The translations under genes were made by a program, and so were the position numbers. A stretch of DNA of 63,103 nucleotides from a virus, in IMG/VR virus record IMGVR_UViG_3300026097_000022, positions 1 to 63,103 of that record; one strand, written 5' to 3'. Below the pieces are notes generated by a model. It searched no databases. It worked only from the letters and a program-made list of their open reading frames with translations, and was not told where the DNA came from. Position 1 is the stretch's first letter. Each line of letters starts with the position of its first letter. Below are positions 6,450 through 16,877 of this stretch, piece after piece.

Positions 6450-6866
6450 TTACCCACGTATCCATCTTATCGTTAAACCAAATGCGATCAGTCCTCCAAG
6501 GACAGCTAACCCAAAGGTAAATAGCTTGTCTTTGAAGCTTTCTTTCTCTACGTAAACAATCTTCTCGTAGGGAACTTCGATCACACTAATAATCGTATCC
6601 GAGTCGCAGATGGCGTCGATAGTAATCGTGTCGTTCACCTTTACTAGCTGTACCCTCAGACGATCCTTCACTAGTGTTATAGTGTCGTGTTGCTTCAAAG
6701 TCACAGTATCCGTGATAACCACAGGTGGGCTGACAACCGTGTTGGTCACAACCATCGTGTCTTTTTCCAGAACCAACGGGTCTTTCTGAACCGCTTTCTT
6801 TAAGTGCCATTGAGCGCTGCAACTCATTAAGGACAGCAATAGAATTGACTTTACCACCCATTTCAT
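6450..6866 (-). CDS. Probable unimolecular spanin (u-spanin)
   Basis: The protein is 138 aa with a lipoprotein signal ending L-S-L-M-S-C (Cys16), a Val/Thr/Asp-rich probably beta-stranded middle, and one C-terminal transmembrane segment (about 116-136: F-G-L-A-V-L-G-G-L-I-A-F-G-L) followed by R-W-I-R-G. An outer-membrane lipid anchor plus a C-terminal inner-membrane anchor is the architecture of u-spanins such as T1 gp11, which fuse the two membranes at lysis. It is the last gene of a lysis cassette and overlaps the endolysin start by 4 nt. A two-component spanin subunit is the alternative. Confidence 0.7.
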   Translation of the reverse strand: MKWVVKSILLLSLMSCSAQWHLKKAVQKDPLVLEKDTMVVTNTVVSPPVVITDTVTLKQHDTITLVKDRLRVQLVKVNDTITIDAICDSDTIISVIEVPYEKIVYVEKESFKDKLFTFGLAVLGGLIAFGLTIRWIRG

Positions 6867-7321
6867 ATAACTCTATATTGATTCATACCATCGACACGAT
6901 CTACTCTGAGCATCTCGCCTCTATTTTTCCCTTTCTTGTAAGATACGTGAACCCAATCCGGTTCATCGTCTGTACCAAACTCCCAGATCATCTGATCAAA
7001 CACAAGGTTATCCTTGATGTACTCAAACAATTCCTTGTTGGTGAATCCACCATACACCTGTGCATCCAGGTCCAAAGCTTCACCCTTACAGTGTTGACTA
7101 CGGCTACTCCCTTTTATAGCCTTGTTAAGAGCCTCGCTTCTATAACCTGAGCTCACATATAGAGGCTTACCGAAGTGCTCTCTAATCGGCTGAAACACGT
7201 GTTCAGCAACAAGCAATAAGTTCGCTAGGTGTTCTGGTGTAGGCTTGTTGTCGATGCCTAATCGTTTAGCTGTGCCTGACTTGATGACCTCAGCTAGAGA
7301 TAAGTTTTCTGTCAATTTCAT
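6863..7321 (-). CDS. Peptidase M15-type endolysin
   Basis: The protein is 152 aa. It carries the M15 (M15_3/DD-carboxypeptidase-like) zinc ligands: S-G-Y-R-S (R61), S-Q-H (H77) with D84 in E-A-L-D-L-D, and W-V-H-V-S (H125). Such enzymes cut peptide cross-links of peptidoglycan. There is no signal peptide, so release should depend on the holin encoded just upstream. Overlaps of 4 nt on both sides bind it into the holin/endolysin/spanin unit. Confidence 0.88.
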   Translation of the reverse strand: MKLTENLSLAEVIKSGTAKRLGIDNKPTPEHLANLLLVAEHVFQPIREHFGKPLYVSSGYRSEALNKAIKGSSRSQHCKGEALDLDAQVYGGFTNKELFEYIKDNLVFDQMIWEFGTDDEPDWVHVSYKKGKNRGEMLRVDRVDGMNQYRVI

Positions 7322-7539
7322 TTCTTTGCAAATTTTTCTAGCCCTGCGATTCCAAAGCTCCCCAAAGTTACGAAAACAAAACTGTTATAAGTGAACTCAT
7401 TGATAGGTAAGTGTGCACCAAATGCACCAGTGATTACATCAGCAAGCATCACCAATACCATTACAGCGAAGGAGAGAAAACCAATAATGGTCTTCTCGTT
7501 CCAGCTGTTGTCGTCTTTAAAAATCTCTAAAAATTTCAT
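7318..7539 (-). CDS. Putative holin, two transmembrane segments
   Basis: The protein is 73 aa with a charged N-terminus, hydrophobic segments at about 18-40 (I-I-G-F-L-S-F-A-V-M-V-L-V-M-L-A) and 50-66, and a lysine-rich end (K-F-A-K-K). Size, topology and position directly before the endolysin fit a holin that times inner-membrane permeabilisation. No family signature is recognised, so the call is positional. Confidence 0.7.
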   Translation of the reverse strand: MKFLEIFKDDNSWNEKTIIGFLSFAVMVLVMLADVITGAFGAHLPINEFTYNSFVFVTLGSFGIAGLEKFAKK

Positions 7540-7542
7540 AGT

Positions 7543-10500
7543 CTATTCGTAAAAAAAGTAATCTTGATCTGCCTCCATTAAGTGTGTCTTGATGTATTTC
7601 TCGGCGTTATCTACCATCTCGTTATTACCTTTCGCGTTACCAATCTTCACTACAGCTAACCACTTCTCACGAATGTCATCTAGCTGTGCTTTTCTCTTAG
7701 CTGGATTGTCGTAGTCTTCGTAGCTCTTTCTAGTCTCTGAGATCTTTCTTAGGTCTTGTAATAGTGAGTTTACAATGTTGTACTTGTAGTCACGTATTAA
7801 CGATCGCTCAGCAACCATAGACGCTAGGTTGACAACCTTGTCTTTCTTTGGTAGATCAGATCTTAAGTAAGCATCTCTAAATGAAGAAGAGATTGTTGGT
7901 GGTACCACGATCTGCTTACCTACATATCCAGAAACCTTTATGATATTGTTGATCTTAGAATCAGAGTAGTCTGCAATCTTTCTACCGTAGATGTCCTCTC
8001 CTTTAATCAAGTTGAACAGAAGGTCTGCTGCAATGTTAGGACGGATAAAGTCCTTCACCATAGCTGACCAAGACTCTGGTCCACCAAAGATATCCGATAC
8101 ATCTCCATAAGGATCTTCAGAAGAGTAGTTGTAAACTCTTACATTACCATCCTTGTCAATCGATCTAGGAATAATAGTCTGACCACTCATCCATTCCGGA
8201 CGTAATAACTTCGCTGCATCTTCGAGTTCTTCGTCATCATCTCCTAAGAAGTAATTCGAAAGCACAGTAACAATAGCTGTCTTCAATGCAAATACAGCTG
8301 CCGATCCAGCAACACGTCTAAGACCAGCTTGTAAGTACGCTTTCTTCTGTACATCTGTTAAGCCTTTTTCTTGAGACTTAGCAATATCCGAAGCACCATT
8401 CCAAACGTTCTGTCCGTAACTACGTAAAGACTCTAGTCTAAACGAAACGAAGTCACCCACTACAGGTATTACAGCCACCTTGTCGAACCACTTAGGTAAT
8501 CTAGAGAATGTAGGAGTACTCTCCTTTACACGCTCTGCTGCTTCCTTGTGTACTCTGTTTTTCTGTGTTCCAGTTAAGCTGTCGTATTCTTTCCCGTACA
8601 GCTTTTTAGCATACGTCTGGATCTCACTTCTGAATATGATAAGCTTAGTGTAGTCATCGACCGCACCATACTTCTCCTGCAACCATTTGTCTTTGTTCTT
8701 GATGTTGCCCCATATACGTTTCGCTCTTTCGTTGTAAGCATTCTCATCACCGTCCATACCATACTGCATAGCAGCTTGAGACATACCGATAAGGTTAGCA
8801 TCAATACTCTTACCAATAAGACCGTACTCAGCCATAAGGTCTAGTAATGATTCGGTCTCAGCATCTGGTGCCCAAGTCTCACCGGTCTTCTTAAACATCA
8901 GCTTAGTACGCTGACTAAAGTCTTTAGCAAACTTAGGGTTAGCAACCCCGTTAGCCATAATGAAATACCAACCACCGGTTAAGTTCTTTCTCCAAGTGGT
9001 GATGTTCCAAATAACCTTAGACTTTCTCGCAAGCTTTAGCACATTGAAGTATCCGTTTGCCCAAGCTTTGTCAGAAGAGTATAAAGGCTTCTGCTCTAGT
9101 GCATCAGTAATTTCATTGTGTACCCACTTGCCGTTTAACTTAGAGTACGGATCGTTAATCTTAGTGTAGTGTTTTTTCTTCGGACTTCCTGGGTCTTCAT
9201 CTAGGATGTAGTCTGAATTCGGACCTACAATATCTAAGATACCTTCTACCATACGACCCTTGTACAATACATTAGCTAACGCTTGTGATGTCTGTGCAAA
9301 CCTATTGATAGGATTCTTCTCTTTACCTAACAGCTGTTCTATGTACGCAGGTAATTCTTGCTTTCTTTTGAATGGAGCATTCGGTAACTTGATACCGGCA
9401 CCACCTTTACTAGGCTGGTACTTCACATCCTCAAGGTCTGAAATGTACCCATCAATCATCTGTACAGCTTCGTCTCTGATCTCATCTCTACGCTCATTCA
9501 CAATGCGCTGGATGTCCAAAGGACTTAAACCTTGAGCATTAAGCAAAGCAATCTCACTAATCATAAGCTCTTTAAACTGAGCCTGGATAGCTGGGTCTCT
9601 ACGCTTATTGATATCAAAGTTCTTATCCGTAAAGAATCTGTATTGAGTTCTCAGGTAAGTAGTAAGGTTCTGCTGGATAGCCATCACCAAGTCATCACTA
9701 AGACCTTCAAATGCAGGGTCGTTAATCAAGCTTTCAGAGATGCCATCAATAAATGCACGAGCCTCACGCAAAGAGCTTAACAGCTTTTCACCTCTAGGTA
9801 GTGCAAGGATTTTCTCCTTAGCTTCTTTCTTGTTGTCAGCTGTCAAGTATTCATTGGCTAATGCTAGAGCTTCCTTAGTCTTAGCATACTTCTTGATCTT
9901 GTTAGAGATGACCCTAGACTTCTCCTCGGTTCTTGATATCAAGCCTTCTTTAGATTCTTGGAGCTTGAGAATCTCTGTCTCTAGCTGTGTTCTAAACATT
10001 GTGTGCCAAGCTCTCATATACCAAGCCTTCTTGTGTGTAGGCTTTGGAATTTCTCCCTTTTCTAGCTCTGTTAATTGCTTCTCTTCAACTTTGCTTACAG
10101 GATCGTTATCGATCTGGAACTTAACTGGCTGACCGTCAGCATCTTTATATCCGTTAACAGTAAACTGGTCATCAGACCAATCAGCATACTCTACATCTTT
10201 AGCATATACCAAACCACCAATCTGTACCACCTCAGCAGCAGAAACAATTGGCTTTCCATTTCTTCTATCGTAGAAGAAGCTGTGACGGAATGGGTTCATA
10301 CCTACCTGTCTCCAAGGAGAGCCTTTACGACCTGCACCCGGAAAGCTGTTCTCAATCTTTACGATTTCCTCAACCTTCTTTACAGCTGATGCATCTCTCT
10401 CTTCTTTAGTCTTACCCTCAAAGTTCTTCCACTTACCAAGCATACGTGCGATGGTAGTCTTGTCTTGCTTTTTGAGGGTATCCATATTCTTACCAGCTGC

Positions 10501-13500
10501 AATGAATGAAGCTACCTTAGGATTGCTACCAAACTTCACATCTGTTGCCCAAGCTACAGAGCCGTAGCTTAAAGACTTTCCTGATGCTCCTTTATCGTGG
10601 ATAGATACAACCCAGATATTTCTGTTCTTGTATGCTGGTATGTCTAGACGAAGACCTACCTCTGTCCCGTCTTCTAGCATCACGTTCAACAGCTTGCCTT
10701 TGTTTTTATCTAGAGACTCCTGCATATCTTTAGTAGATGCCGGAAGGAAGAAGTCAGTGATAGCTTCAATAGCTTGCGTGATACGAACTGTCTCTTTATA
10801 CTCGGTATTGGTAATCTTGCCTTGTAGCAATTCAGAAGCAGCTTCCTGAACCTCTGTAGTTCTGTTTACAATAGCTGGGTTTACCTGACCTCTACCAAAT
10901 AGACTTGGCTTCCAATCGATCTGCTGTTTAGCTTTATCTCCACTAGGTTCTTTATTTGTAGGCAGGTCTGTATTCCAAATAGAGGCATACTTGATATGAT
11001 AGTAAGGTTCTGCTTTTTCTTTTAAGTCGTTAATCTTTTCTTTAGAAATAACTCTTGTAGGTACGCGAGAGTAATTGTTAGCGTATTTAGAAATACCATC
11101 TCTAGCTGCACCAAATTCTACACGTACAGGTAAATGAGACATTCCTAATTCTCTTGCTGCAAGAACTCTGTGGTTACCTTCACCTATCCAGCCGTAGCCT
11201 TGAGCATCAATATCTATGTAGATGTGGTCAGATCCTTTATATTCAAATCCTTCTTTCTTAAATGCTTTAACAAGTTCTTGTACACGCTTCTTATCTTCAG
11301 CTGTTTCGTATAGACCGCCACGATCTCCGTCACGCATATCCATAAGATTGTACAGCGTAGACACAGGGACATAAGCTGTACCCCCTGTTTTGATAATAGG
11401 GTCTGTGTTTCCAGCTGTTTCCTTTGTCTTCATCTCGATGCCTGCAAAGTCAATCTGTTGTTTCGGTATATCTACCTCAGCTACCTTTGCTATAGCACCA
11501 GCACTAGAACTAATATTCGACTCAATGAATTTCTTCATTGTCGTTTCAGCCTTAATCTCAACGACTATTTCATTTACATTATGCTTTGTGTAGCTCTCTG
11601 TAATATCATAAGACTTGTAGTACTTATCTGGATGATAGACACCTTTGATTTTAGCCATAACAACCCAGCCAAACGATGGGTGATGATTAACGTCACCCGG
11701 TTTAGTCTTTACAACTTTAAACGTCTTAGGATCAAATTCTACAAACGACATAATCTCACCACCAGAAACTCCAATATTTAAAGGGTCTGAAATTCTGTTG
11801 TAAAATTCTTTAAGACTCTTTACCCCAATTGCTTTTTGAAAAACTGGGTTCGATGCAATTCTCCCATTAAGTAACTTTCTTAAATCAGGAGAGTAATTGT
11901 TATCTGCATTTAGTAATTCCAATAAAGCATTAGGATCTTTCCTAAAAGAACTCAGGTTTCTTATGTTCTTTCCTGTTTTCTCCTTGTAGGTTTCAGCAAA
12001 AGATATGAATTCATCCTTCAGTGGAAGAACTGTTTTAGGCTCTTTATATATCTTTCTAGGAACCTTCTTTTCTATGACTGTATAATACCCTTTCTTTTTG
12101 AACTCGGCTCGCTTACTTTTTGAAAGCTCTACACTCTTCTCTGAGTTTTGAATACTTGTGTTGAACAAATCTATAAGAGTAGACTTGCTCATAATTCTAT
12201 TGTCTAAAATCAAGTTTACCAGTTCCTCAAAGATGTGATGCTGAAACTGCCAAGATCCATCTAGAGTTCCGGAGTGAGGAGCAAATAAATCTGCCTTACC
12301 TTCTATAGCATTACGGATAAAACCTTCGGCTTGAGTTTTAGAATTAAACGCAGCAAGGTTAGAAACCTCTCCGAGCTCAACACCATTACGCTCCATCATA
12401 AGAGGAACATAATTCCTACCCCCAAGTAGATCGATAGAATAGCCGTTACCTAAAATTGTTACACCAGCATTTGTGTAGTCGTACATATTTGTCACGAACT
12501 TACGACCCTGTAGTGCAGTCATCTTAATGTCGGTCACAAACTTTTGTACAAAGCTTCGGGTATCTTCTGACAGCTTAGGAGCATCAATAACTTCTATCTG
12601 TTGTTTAGGGATGTTGATTGTACCAACCTCTCCTGATTCACCTTGCTCCTCCTCTTCGATTGCAGTTCCTTCTAAGTATGGGTTCTCTACAAACTCATCA
12701 GGCAGTAAGCCTACCTTTTGAGGGGCATACTTCATTATAGCGTAAGCCTTATCAGTAAACTCTTGAGCTTCCTCAAACTTACCCTCTCTGCGTAAAGCTC
12801 TACCTTTATCCCTTAGCTTAAATGCTTCAGTGTTAACCCCTGAGAAGTTTACATAGCTGTTCTGACCTCTGGTCTCAGCTGTAAGTGCTTTGCGTGCTAG
12901 AGGGCTAAACATTCTAGAGTGTACATCCCACGCATTCTCCTCACCAATAGGTCCAAAGCCATTGCCTCTTTCTGCGTGACCAAAGAAGTCGTGCACAAAC
13001 CTAAAGATATCGTTTACAAGTAAGGTGCGACCGTTGACATCTTTGTACTTTGTCTCAGCCAACATAGGGTTATCCTTTCTCTGTTGAGCTGTTATACCTT
13101 CATCACCAAACCCTGAGTCTGTACTGAAGATACGCATATTCTTATTCTTGCGAAGGTCTTCGATCAACTCGTTACTGTTGTTGTAAGGCTCGTTGTTGTT
13201 AACCTCTACCTTGTACCCCGCTTTAATGATAGCCTCGTGCTGATCAATTGTTTCTTCGGCTAAAGCCTTGTAAGCAGCAGCAACCTCTGGGTCTCTAGGG
13301 TTGTCTTTCATCGCTATATAAGCGTCAGAGATTCTCTTAGACAGCTTTTCGTCAAGCTTCTTGATGAGATTACCATCCGTATGTTTCATCCCCTTAGACT
13401 CCATATAAGATATAGCTACCTTACGTGCATCCTTAAGAGGTTCATTAGATATTCTAGAACCTACAGGAACGTCCATCTGAAGCCTAGAAGCCTCGTATGG

Positions 13501-16500
13501 ATTCTTGCTGTTTACTACAGCTGACTTTTCTGCATTGACATTTACCTCAGCACGACCCTGCAAGGTATTGATAAACCCATTGATGAAGTCTAGAGCTTCC
13601 TCTCTGCTTTTAATCTTACCGACCAAGCTCTTGTCTACGATATTTAACTTCGCAAGGAACTTGATTACAGCTGCCTTGATTTTATCTACAAGTGAAATAT
13701 TGTTGGTAGGAGTCATACCACTACTCTCAGAAGCAATAGCGCCTACATACTCTGCTAAGAATTCTTCCGCAATGTCAGCATCATCTTTAGTCCTACCCGG
13801 ACCGTATACCTGTTGATCGATATAAGCCTGTCTAAACGCTGATAATCTATTGGCTAATGCTATCTCTTCAGTAGAACCCTTAAGTAGCTCTGCTTCAATA
13901 ATGTTAGTGAATTCAGAGATCTTTCTTTTATCAAACTTGACAACAGATAAGTAAGCGTGTAGCAGCTCGTGAGGTAACGTTGACTCGAACGCAAGGTCTA
14001 AGTTGATAGTTATTCTTCTTTGAACAGGCGACCAACTACCTCTCGATTTACCTAGATCAGGAGTACCTTGCAAAGCCATATAAGACTTCATATCTAAGTC
14101 ACCTAGAATCACAAACTCTACAGGAGCTGCACCAAGTTTCTTGAGAATCTTATTGAAGTTCTCAATACTCTTAGCCATCTTTCTACCCTGCGCTTCGCTA
14201 ATCTTACCAGCTGTCCAGTGACCTTTCTTTCCTAGATCTTCAGGCTTTGCATTTCTAGACATTAACTCCTCAACAGGGTCGCCTTTGTACTCCTCGGCAA
14301 TGCCTTGCATTGCAGCAATCTTGAAAGCATATTTAGATGTACCTCTATCAGCCTTGTTGACTCCGGGGATAGCTTCAGCTTTACTATAAGGGATAAACAC
14401 CTCACCACCGTCTTCTTTCATACGACCGGTATCTTCCTTTGTTCTGAATAGGATACCCTTGTCTGTGTAGACAGCTGTCATCTTACCAGTGGTAATGTTA
14501 CGTGGGTCGTCTTTCTGACTTTCGGTTAATCGTTTGTCACTACCATCTTCATTCAGTAGCTTGATGTCGAGCTCTAGCTCTTGTTCAACTGCCCCAATTT
14601 CTTCAGTATCTGCATCTTCTGCGATGGGTTGAGCTGGCTCAGCTTCTTCAGTAGGTTGGGTGAGGATTTCTCTTGCTTCTTCATCTGTATCTATTAATTC
14701 TTGTAGTTCTTTTTCTGCATTAGATATATCCTCTGGGGTAGATGCGTTCTTCTGTAACCAGGACTGATATAAAATTTCTTGAGCTGTAGCACCTCTAAAG
14801 GTTCTTTTCTTACCGTCTTCGGTAACAAGAGATATAGATACTACATCACCTTCATCATTGTAGTTTACAGCGTCATCGATGTTATCGGTTTCACTCTTAT
14901 ATTCCTTACCTCTGATAGCGACTTTATTTCCAGCAAGCTGTACATCTGGAGTCATTTGTACTTCGATACCTAGCTCTGATATAGGCTTGTCTTGCACCTC
15001 GCTAAAAGGTCCTAACTCAATGATTCTATCTTTAGTTTCAACAACAGCTTGTTGTCCATCTCTCAATAGAGTACCCTCAACTGTCTCACCTGAAACAGGA
15101 TCTTTGTATTCTATCGATTGGTCCTCAACGTTCTTAACTAATATTGTAGGCTCAGCTGTCTCTTTATTCTGGGTGACTGGTTCTTCAGCTACCGGCTCTT
15201 CTGCTGGAGTTTCTTCAGTCGGTTGTTCTACTGGAGCTTCCTCCGTAGGTTGCTTGCTTAACAACAGCTCTGTAACCTCGTCATCATTCTCTACACCCCA
15301 TTGCCCAGTAGCAATATCCTCAGGAGTAGCATTGTTGACCATCTCTACAAACTCTTCTTTAGAGACTTCTTTGCCGTCACGGATGTAACGTGCACCACCC
15401 TCTTCAGCGTACTTGTTTTCTATAGCTGTCTTCTTAGCACGTAGATCATCAATCTCTTTTTTGATCTCAGCTTTCTGTGCATCACTAGGTGCTACATTGT
15501 ATCTCTTAGAAGCTGTACGTATCTTCTTGTTAAGGTCTAAAACCTCTGTTCTGTCTTGCTCTGTAAACTTACTGTAGAACTCAGCGTCTTCACCTTGTGT
15601 GTTAATGAGCTTACCAACCTCTTCTTCAATCATCTCATCAATGATCGCCTGTTCTTCTGGTTTAGCGTTCTCACGCTTCTTCATCAGCTCAGTAACATTA
15701 TTCTTGGCACGAGCTACTTCACGTTCGTTCTTAGTGCTACCGATAGCGTTAACACCTCTAGATAAACCGTGGATAGAACCACCCATCAGACCACCAATCA
15801 AAGTATTGTCTGCGATTTCTAGCACAGCTTCACGATCCCAGTTATCAAAGTTACCTCTGAGTCCGTTCTCGATAAGATTATCTGTTACAGCTACTAGGAA
15901 TTCTTCTCCAGCTTCTTCTCCGAATGACTTGAGTAAAGTTTCTTTCTTTAGCTCTTTCTTTAGCGCTTTCTTAAACGTTTCTTTAGTTCCTTCTTTACCA
16001 AAGATCCTTGCAAACTGACGGACATCCGTCTTGAATAAATTCTCTGCAACACCTTCAGCTGTACCGACAGCTAGAGAGTATAAAGCTTTTTCTTGAGAAG
16101 AGAGTGTAGGGTCATCCTGAATCTCAGCATACTTACCACCGGCAGCGGTTGCACCTAGAACTACAGCTCCTGCTGTACCTCCTGTTGCAGCCATCACACC
16201 AAGCTGTGGGATTTGTTGCACCATAGTAGATGCAGCCATCTTAGCAGCTGTGCCAAAGTTACCTTCACCTATGTTACCTACGATCCCTCTTGCTGCATCT
16301 TCTTCACTGATACCGTAGTCACGCCACTTATCCTGCATTGTCTTAGCAGCGTCATCCATATAGAAGTCACCCATAGCACCTAAAGCTTGTGACAGCTTAT
16401 TGTCTATAGGAGCAGCACTAAGCATAGCATTTTGTGCAGCAGTGTATGCAGGGTTAGCTGTAGCATAAGCCAATACATTTTCTTTGACGAACATTTCGCC

Positions 16501-16869
16501 AAGCTTGAATGCAGAGCCTACCATAGATTCAATACCAGACTGTAGTTCAGCCAGTACAGGAGTGTTCTTTATAACCCTACCGATAGGATTGAACGCATAT
16601 ATATCATAGTCTCCTTCAGATTTCTCAGATACCTGTTCAGGTGTCTCTTGAGATTGTAAGTCTGAAGATAATTCCGAAACACCGACACGAAAAGGTTCTT
16701 GTGAATCTTCTTTTTTTTTTTGATCTTCAAAAACCACTACAGATTCGTACTCTGGGTACTTGTCTACAATTTTTCTAGACAACTCTAGATCATCAATATC
16801 TTTATACTCAGGATACTTCGCTTTAATTTTTGCAGCGAATTCTGAAACTGTTAGCTTTTGATCTGCCAT
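7543..16869 (-). CDS. Giant 3108-aa polyvalent virion/ejection protein
   Basis: One uninterrupted ORF. The N-terminus has two similar Lys-Tyr-Pro-Glu-Tyr helical modules (about 17-42), then Gly/Ala-rich hydrophobic stretches (about 222-245 and 351-366) like those of ejected channel proteins, and a Glu/Thr/Pro-rich linker (about 536-570). A zincin motif H-E-L-L-H-A-Y is at 967-973. Around 1290 is F-V-H-D-F-F-G-H. A ParB/sulfiredoxin-like G-E-G-N-H-R is at 1896-1901. Around 2190 lies N-P-F-R-H-S-F-F-Y-D, a motif of phage large polyvalent proteins. A hydrophobic segment lies near 2855-2877. It follows the internal protein genes and precedes the lysis genes. Probably packaged and injected, carrying several enzymatic domains; no RNA polymerase DxDGD motif is visible. 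Confidence 0.75.
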   Translation of the reverse strand: MADQKLTVSEFAAKIKAKYPEYKDIDDLELSRKIVDKYPEYESVVVFEDQKKKEDSQEPFRVGVSELSSDLQSQETPEQVSEKSEGDYDIYAFNPIGRVIKNTPVLAELQSGIESMVGSAFKLGEMFVKENVLAYATANPAYTAAQNAMLSAAPIDNKLSQALGAMGDFYMDDAAKTMQDKWRDYGISEEDAARGIVGNIGEGNFGTAAKMAASTMVQQIPQLGVMAATGGTAGAVVLGATAAGGKYAEIQDDPTLSSQEKALYSLAVGTAEGVAENLFKTDVRQFARIFGKEGTKETFKKALKKELKKETLLKSFGEEAGEEFLVAVTDNLIENGLRGNFDNWDREAVLEIADNTLIGGLMGGSIHGLSRGVNAIGSTKNEREVARAKNNVTELMKKRENAKPEEQAIIDEMIEEEVGKLINTQGEDAEFYSKFTEQDRTEVLDLNKKIRTASKRYNVAPSDAQKAEIKKEIDDLRAKKTAIENKYAEEGGARYIRDGKEVSKEEFVEMVNNATPEDIATGQWGVENDDEVTELLLSKQPTEEAPVEQPTEETPAEEPVAEEPVTQNKETAEPTILVKNVEDQSIEYKDPVSGETVEGTLLRDGQQAVVETKDRIIELGPFSEVQDKPISELGIEVQMTPDVQLAGNKVAIRGKEYKSETDNIDDAVNYNDEGDVVSISLVTEDGKKRTFRGATAQEILYQSWLQKNASTPEDISNAEKELQELIDTDEEAREILTQPTEEAEPAQPIAEDADTEEIGAVEQELELDIKLLNEDGSDKRLTESQKDDPRNITTGKMTAVYTDKGILFRTKEDTGRMKEDGGEVFIPYSKAEAIPGVNKADRGTSKYAFKIAAMQGIAEEYKGDPVEELMSRNAKPEDLGKKGHWTAGKISEAQGRKMAKSIENFNKILKKLGAAPVEFVILGDLDMKSYMALQGTPDLGKSRGSWSPVQRRITINLDLAFESTLPHELLHAYLSVVKFDKRKISEFTNIIEAELLKGSTEEIALANRLSAFRQAYIDQQVYGPGRTKDDADIAEEFLAEYVGAIASESSGMTPTNNISLVDKIKAAVIKFLAKLNIVDKSLVGKIKSREEALDFINGFINTLQGRAEVNVNAEKSAVVNSKNPYEASRLQMDVPVGSRISNEPLKDARKVAISYMESKGMKHTDGNLIKKLDEKLSKRISDAYIAMKDNPRDPEVAAAYKALAEETIDQHEAIIKAGYKVEVNNNEPYNNSNELIEDLRKNKNMRIFSTDSGFGDEGITAQQRKDNPMLAETKYKDVNGRTLLVNDIFRFVHDFFGHAERGNGFGPIGEENAWDVHSRMFSPLARKALTAETRGQNSYVNFSGVNTEAFKLRDKGRALRREGKFEEAQEFTDKAYAIMKYAPQKVGLLPDEFVENPYLEGTAIEEEEQGESGEVGTINIPKQQIEVIDAPKLSEDTRSFVQKFVTDIKMTALQGRKFVTNMYDYTNAGVTILGNGYSIDLLGGRNYVPLMMERNGVELGEVSNLAAFNSKTQAEGFIRNAIEGKADLFAPHSGTLDGSWQFQHHIFEELVNLILDNRIMSKSTLIDLFNTSIQNSEKSVELSKSKRAEFKKKGYYTVIEKKVPRKIYKEPKTVLPLKDEFISFAETYKEKTGKNIRNLSSFRKDPNALLELLNADNNYSPDLRKLLNGRIASNPVFQKAIGVKSLKEFYNRISDPLNIGVSGGEIMSFVEFDPKTFKVVKTKPGDVNHHPSFGWVVMAKIKGVYHPDKYYKSYDITESYTKHNVNEIVVEIKAETTMKKFIESNISSSAGAIAKVAEVDIPKQQIDFAGIEMKTKETAGNTDPIIKTGGTAYVPVSTLYNLMDMRDGDRGGLYETAEDKKRVQELVKAFKKEGFEYKGSDHIYIDIDAQGYGWIGEGNHRVLAARELGMSHLPVRVEFGAARDGISKYANNYSRVPTRVISKEKINDLKEKAEPYYHIKYASIWNTDLPTNKEPSGDKAKQQIDWKPSLFGRGQVNPAIVNRTTEVQEAASELLQGKITNTEYKETVRITQAIEAITDFFLPASTKDMQESLDKNKGKLLNVMLEDGTEVGLRLDIPAYKNRNIWVVSIHDKGASGKSLSYGSVAWATDVKFGSNPKVASFIAAGKNMDTLKKQDKTTIARMLGKWKNFEGKTKEERDASAVKKVEEIVKIENSFPGAGRKGSPWRQVGMNPFRHSFFYDRRNGKPIVSAAEVVQIGGLVYAKDVEYADWSDDQFTVNGYKDADGQPVKFQIDNDPVSKVEEKQLTELEKGEIPKPTHKKAWYMRAWHTMFRTQLETEILKLQESKEGLISRTEEKSRVISNKIKKYAKTKEALALANEYLTADNKKEAKEKILALPRGEKLLSSLREARAFIDGISESLINDPAFEGLSDDLVMAIQQNLTTYLRTQYRFFTDKNFDINKRRDPAIQAQFKELMISEIALLNAQGLSPLDIQRIVNERRDEIRDEAVQMIDGYISDLEDVKYQPSKGGAGIKLPNAPFKRKQELPAYIEQLLGKEKNPINRFAQTSQALANVLYKGRMVEGILDIVGPNSDYILDEDPGSPKKKHYTKINDPYSKLNGKWVHNEITDALEQKPLYSSDKAWANGYFNVLKLARKSKVIWNITTWRKNLTGGWYFIMANGVANPKFAKDFSQRTKLMFKKTGETWAPDAETESLLDLMAEYGLIGKSIDANLIGMSQAAMQYGMDGDENAYNERAKRIWGNIKNKDKWLQEKYGAVDDYTKLIIFRSEIQTYAKKLYGKEYDSLTGTQKNRVHKEAAERVKESTPTFSRLPKWFDKVAVIPVVGDFVSFRLESLRSYGQNVWNGASDIAKSQEKGLTDVQKKAYLQAGLRRVAGSAAVFALKTAIVTVLSNYFLGDDDEELEDAAKLLRPEWMSGQTIIPRSIDKDGNVRVYNYSSEDPYGDVSDIFGGPESWSAMVKDFIRPNIAADLLFNLIKGEDIYGRKIADYSDSKINNIIKVSGYVGKQIVVPPTISSSFRDAYLRSDLPKKDKVVNLASMVAERSLIRDYKYNIVNSLLQDLRKISETRKSYEDYDNPAKRKAQLDDIREKWLAVVKIGNAKGNNEMVDNAEKYIKTHLMEADQDYFFYE

Positions 16870-16877
16870 AATATCTT

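Noticed and set aside
9260-10389. Overlapping plus-strand ORFs opposite the giant gene
   Set aside because: They mirror the codon pattern of the minus-strand gene, have no promoter or domain and occur throughout long genes; shadows.
7543-16869. Virion RNA polymerase as the identity of the giant protein
   Set aside because: No DxDGD-type or T7-like catalytic motif could be found; the visible motifs point to polyvalent ejection proteins.
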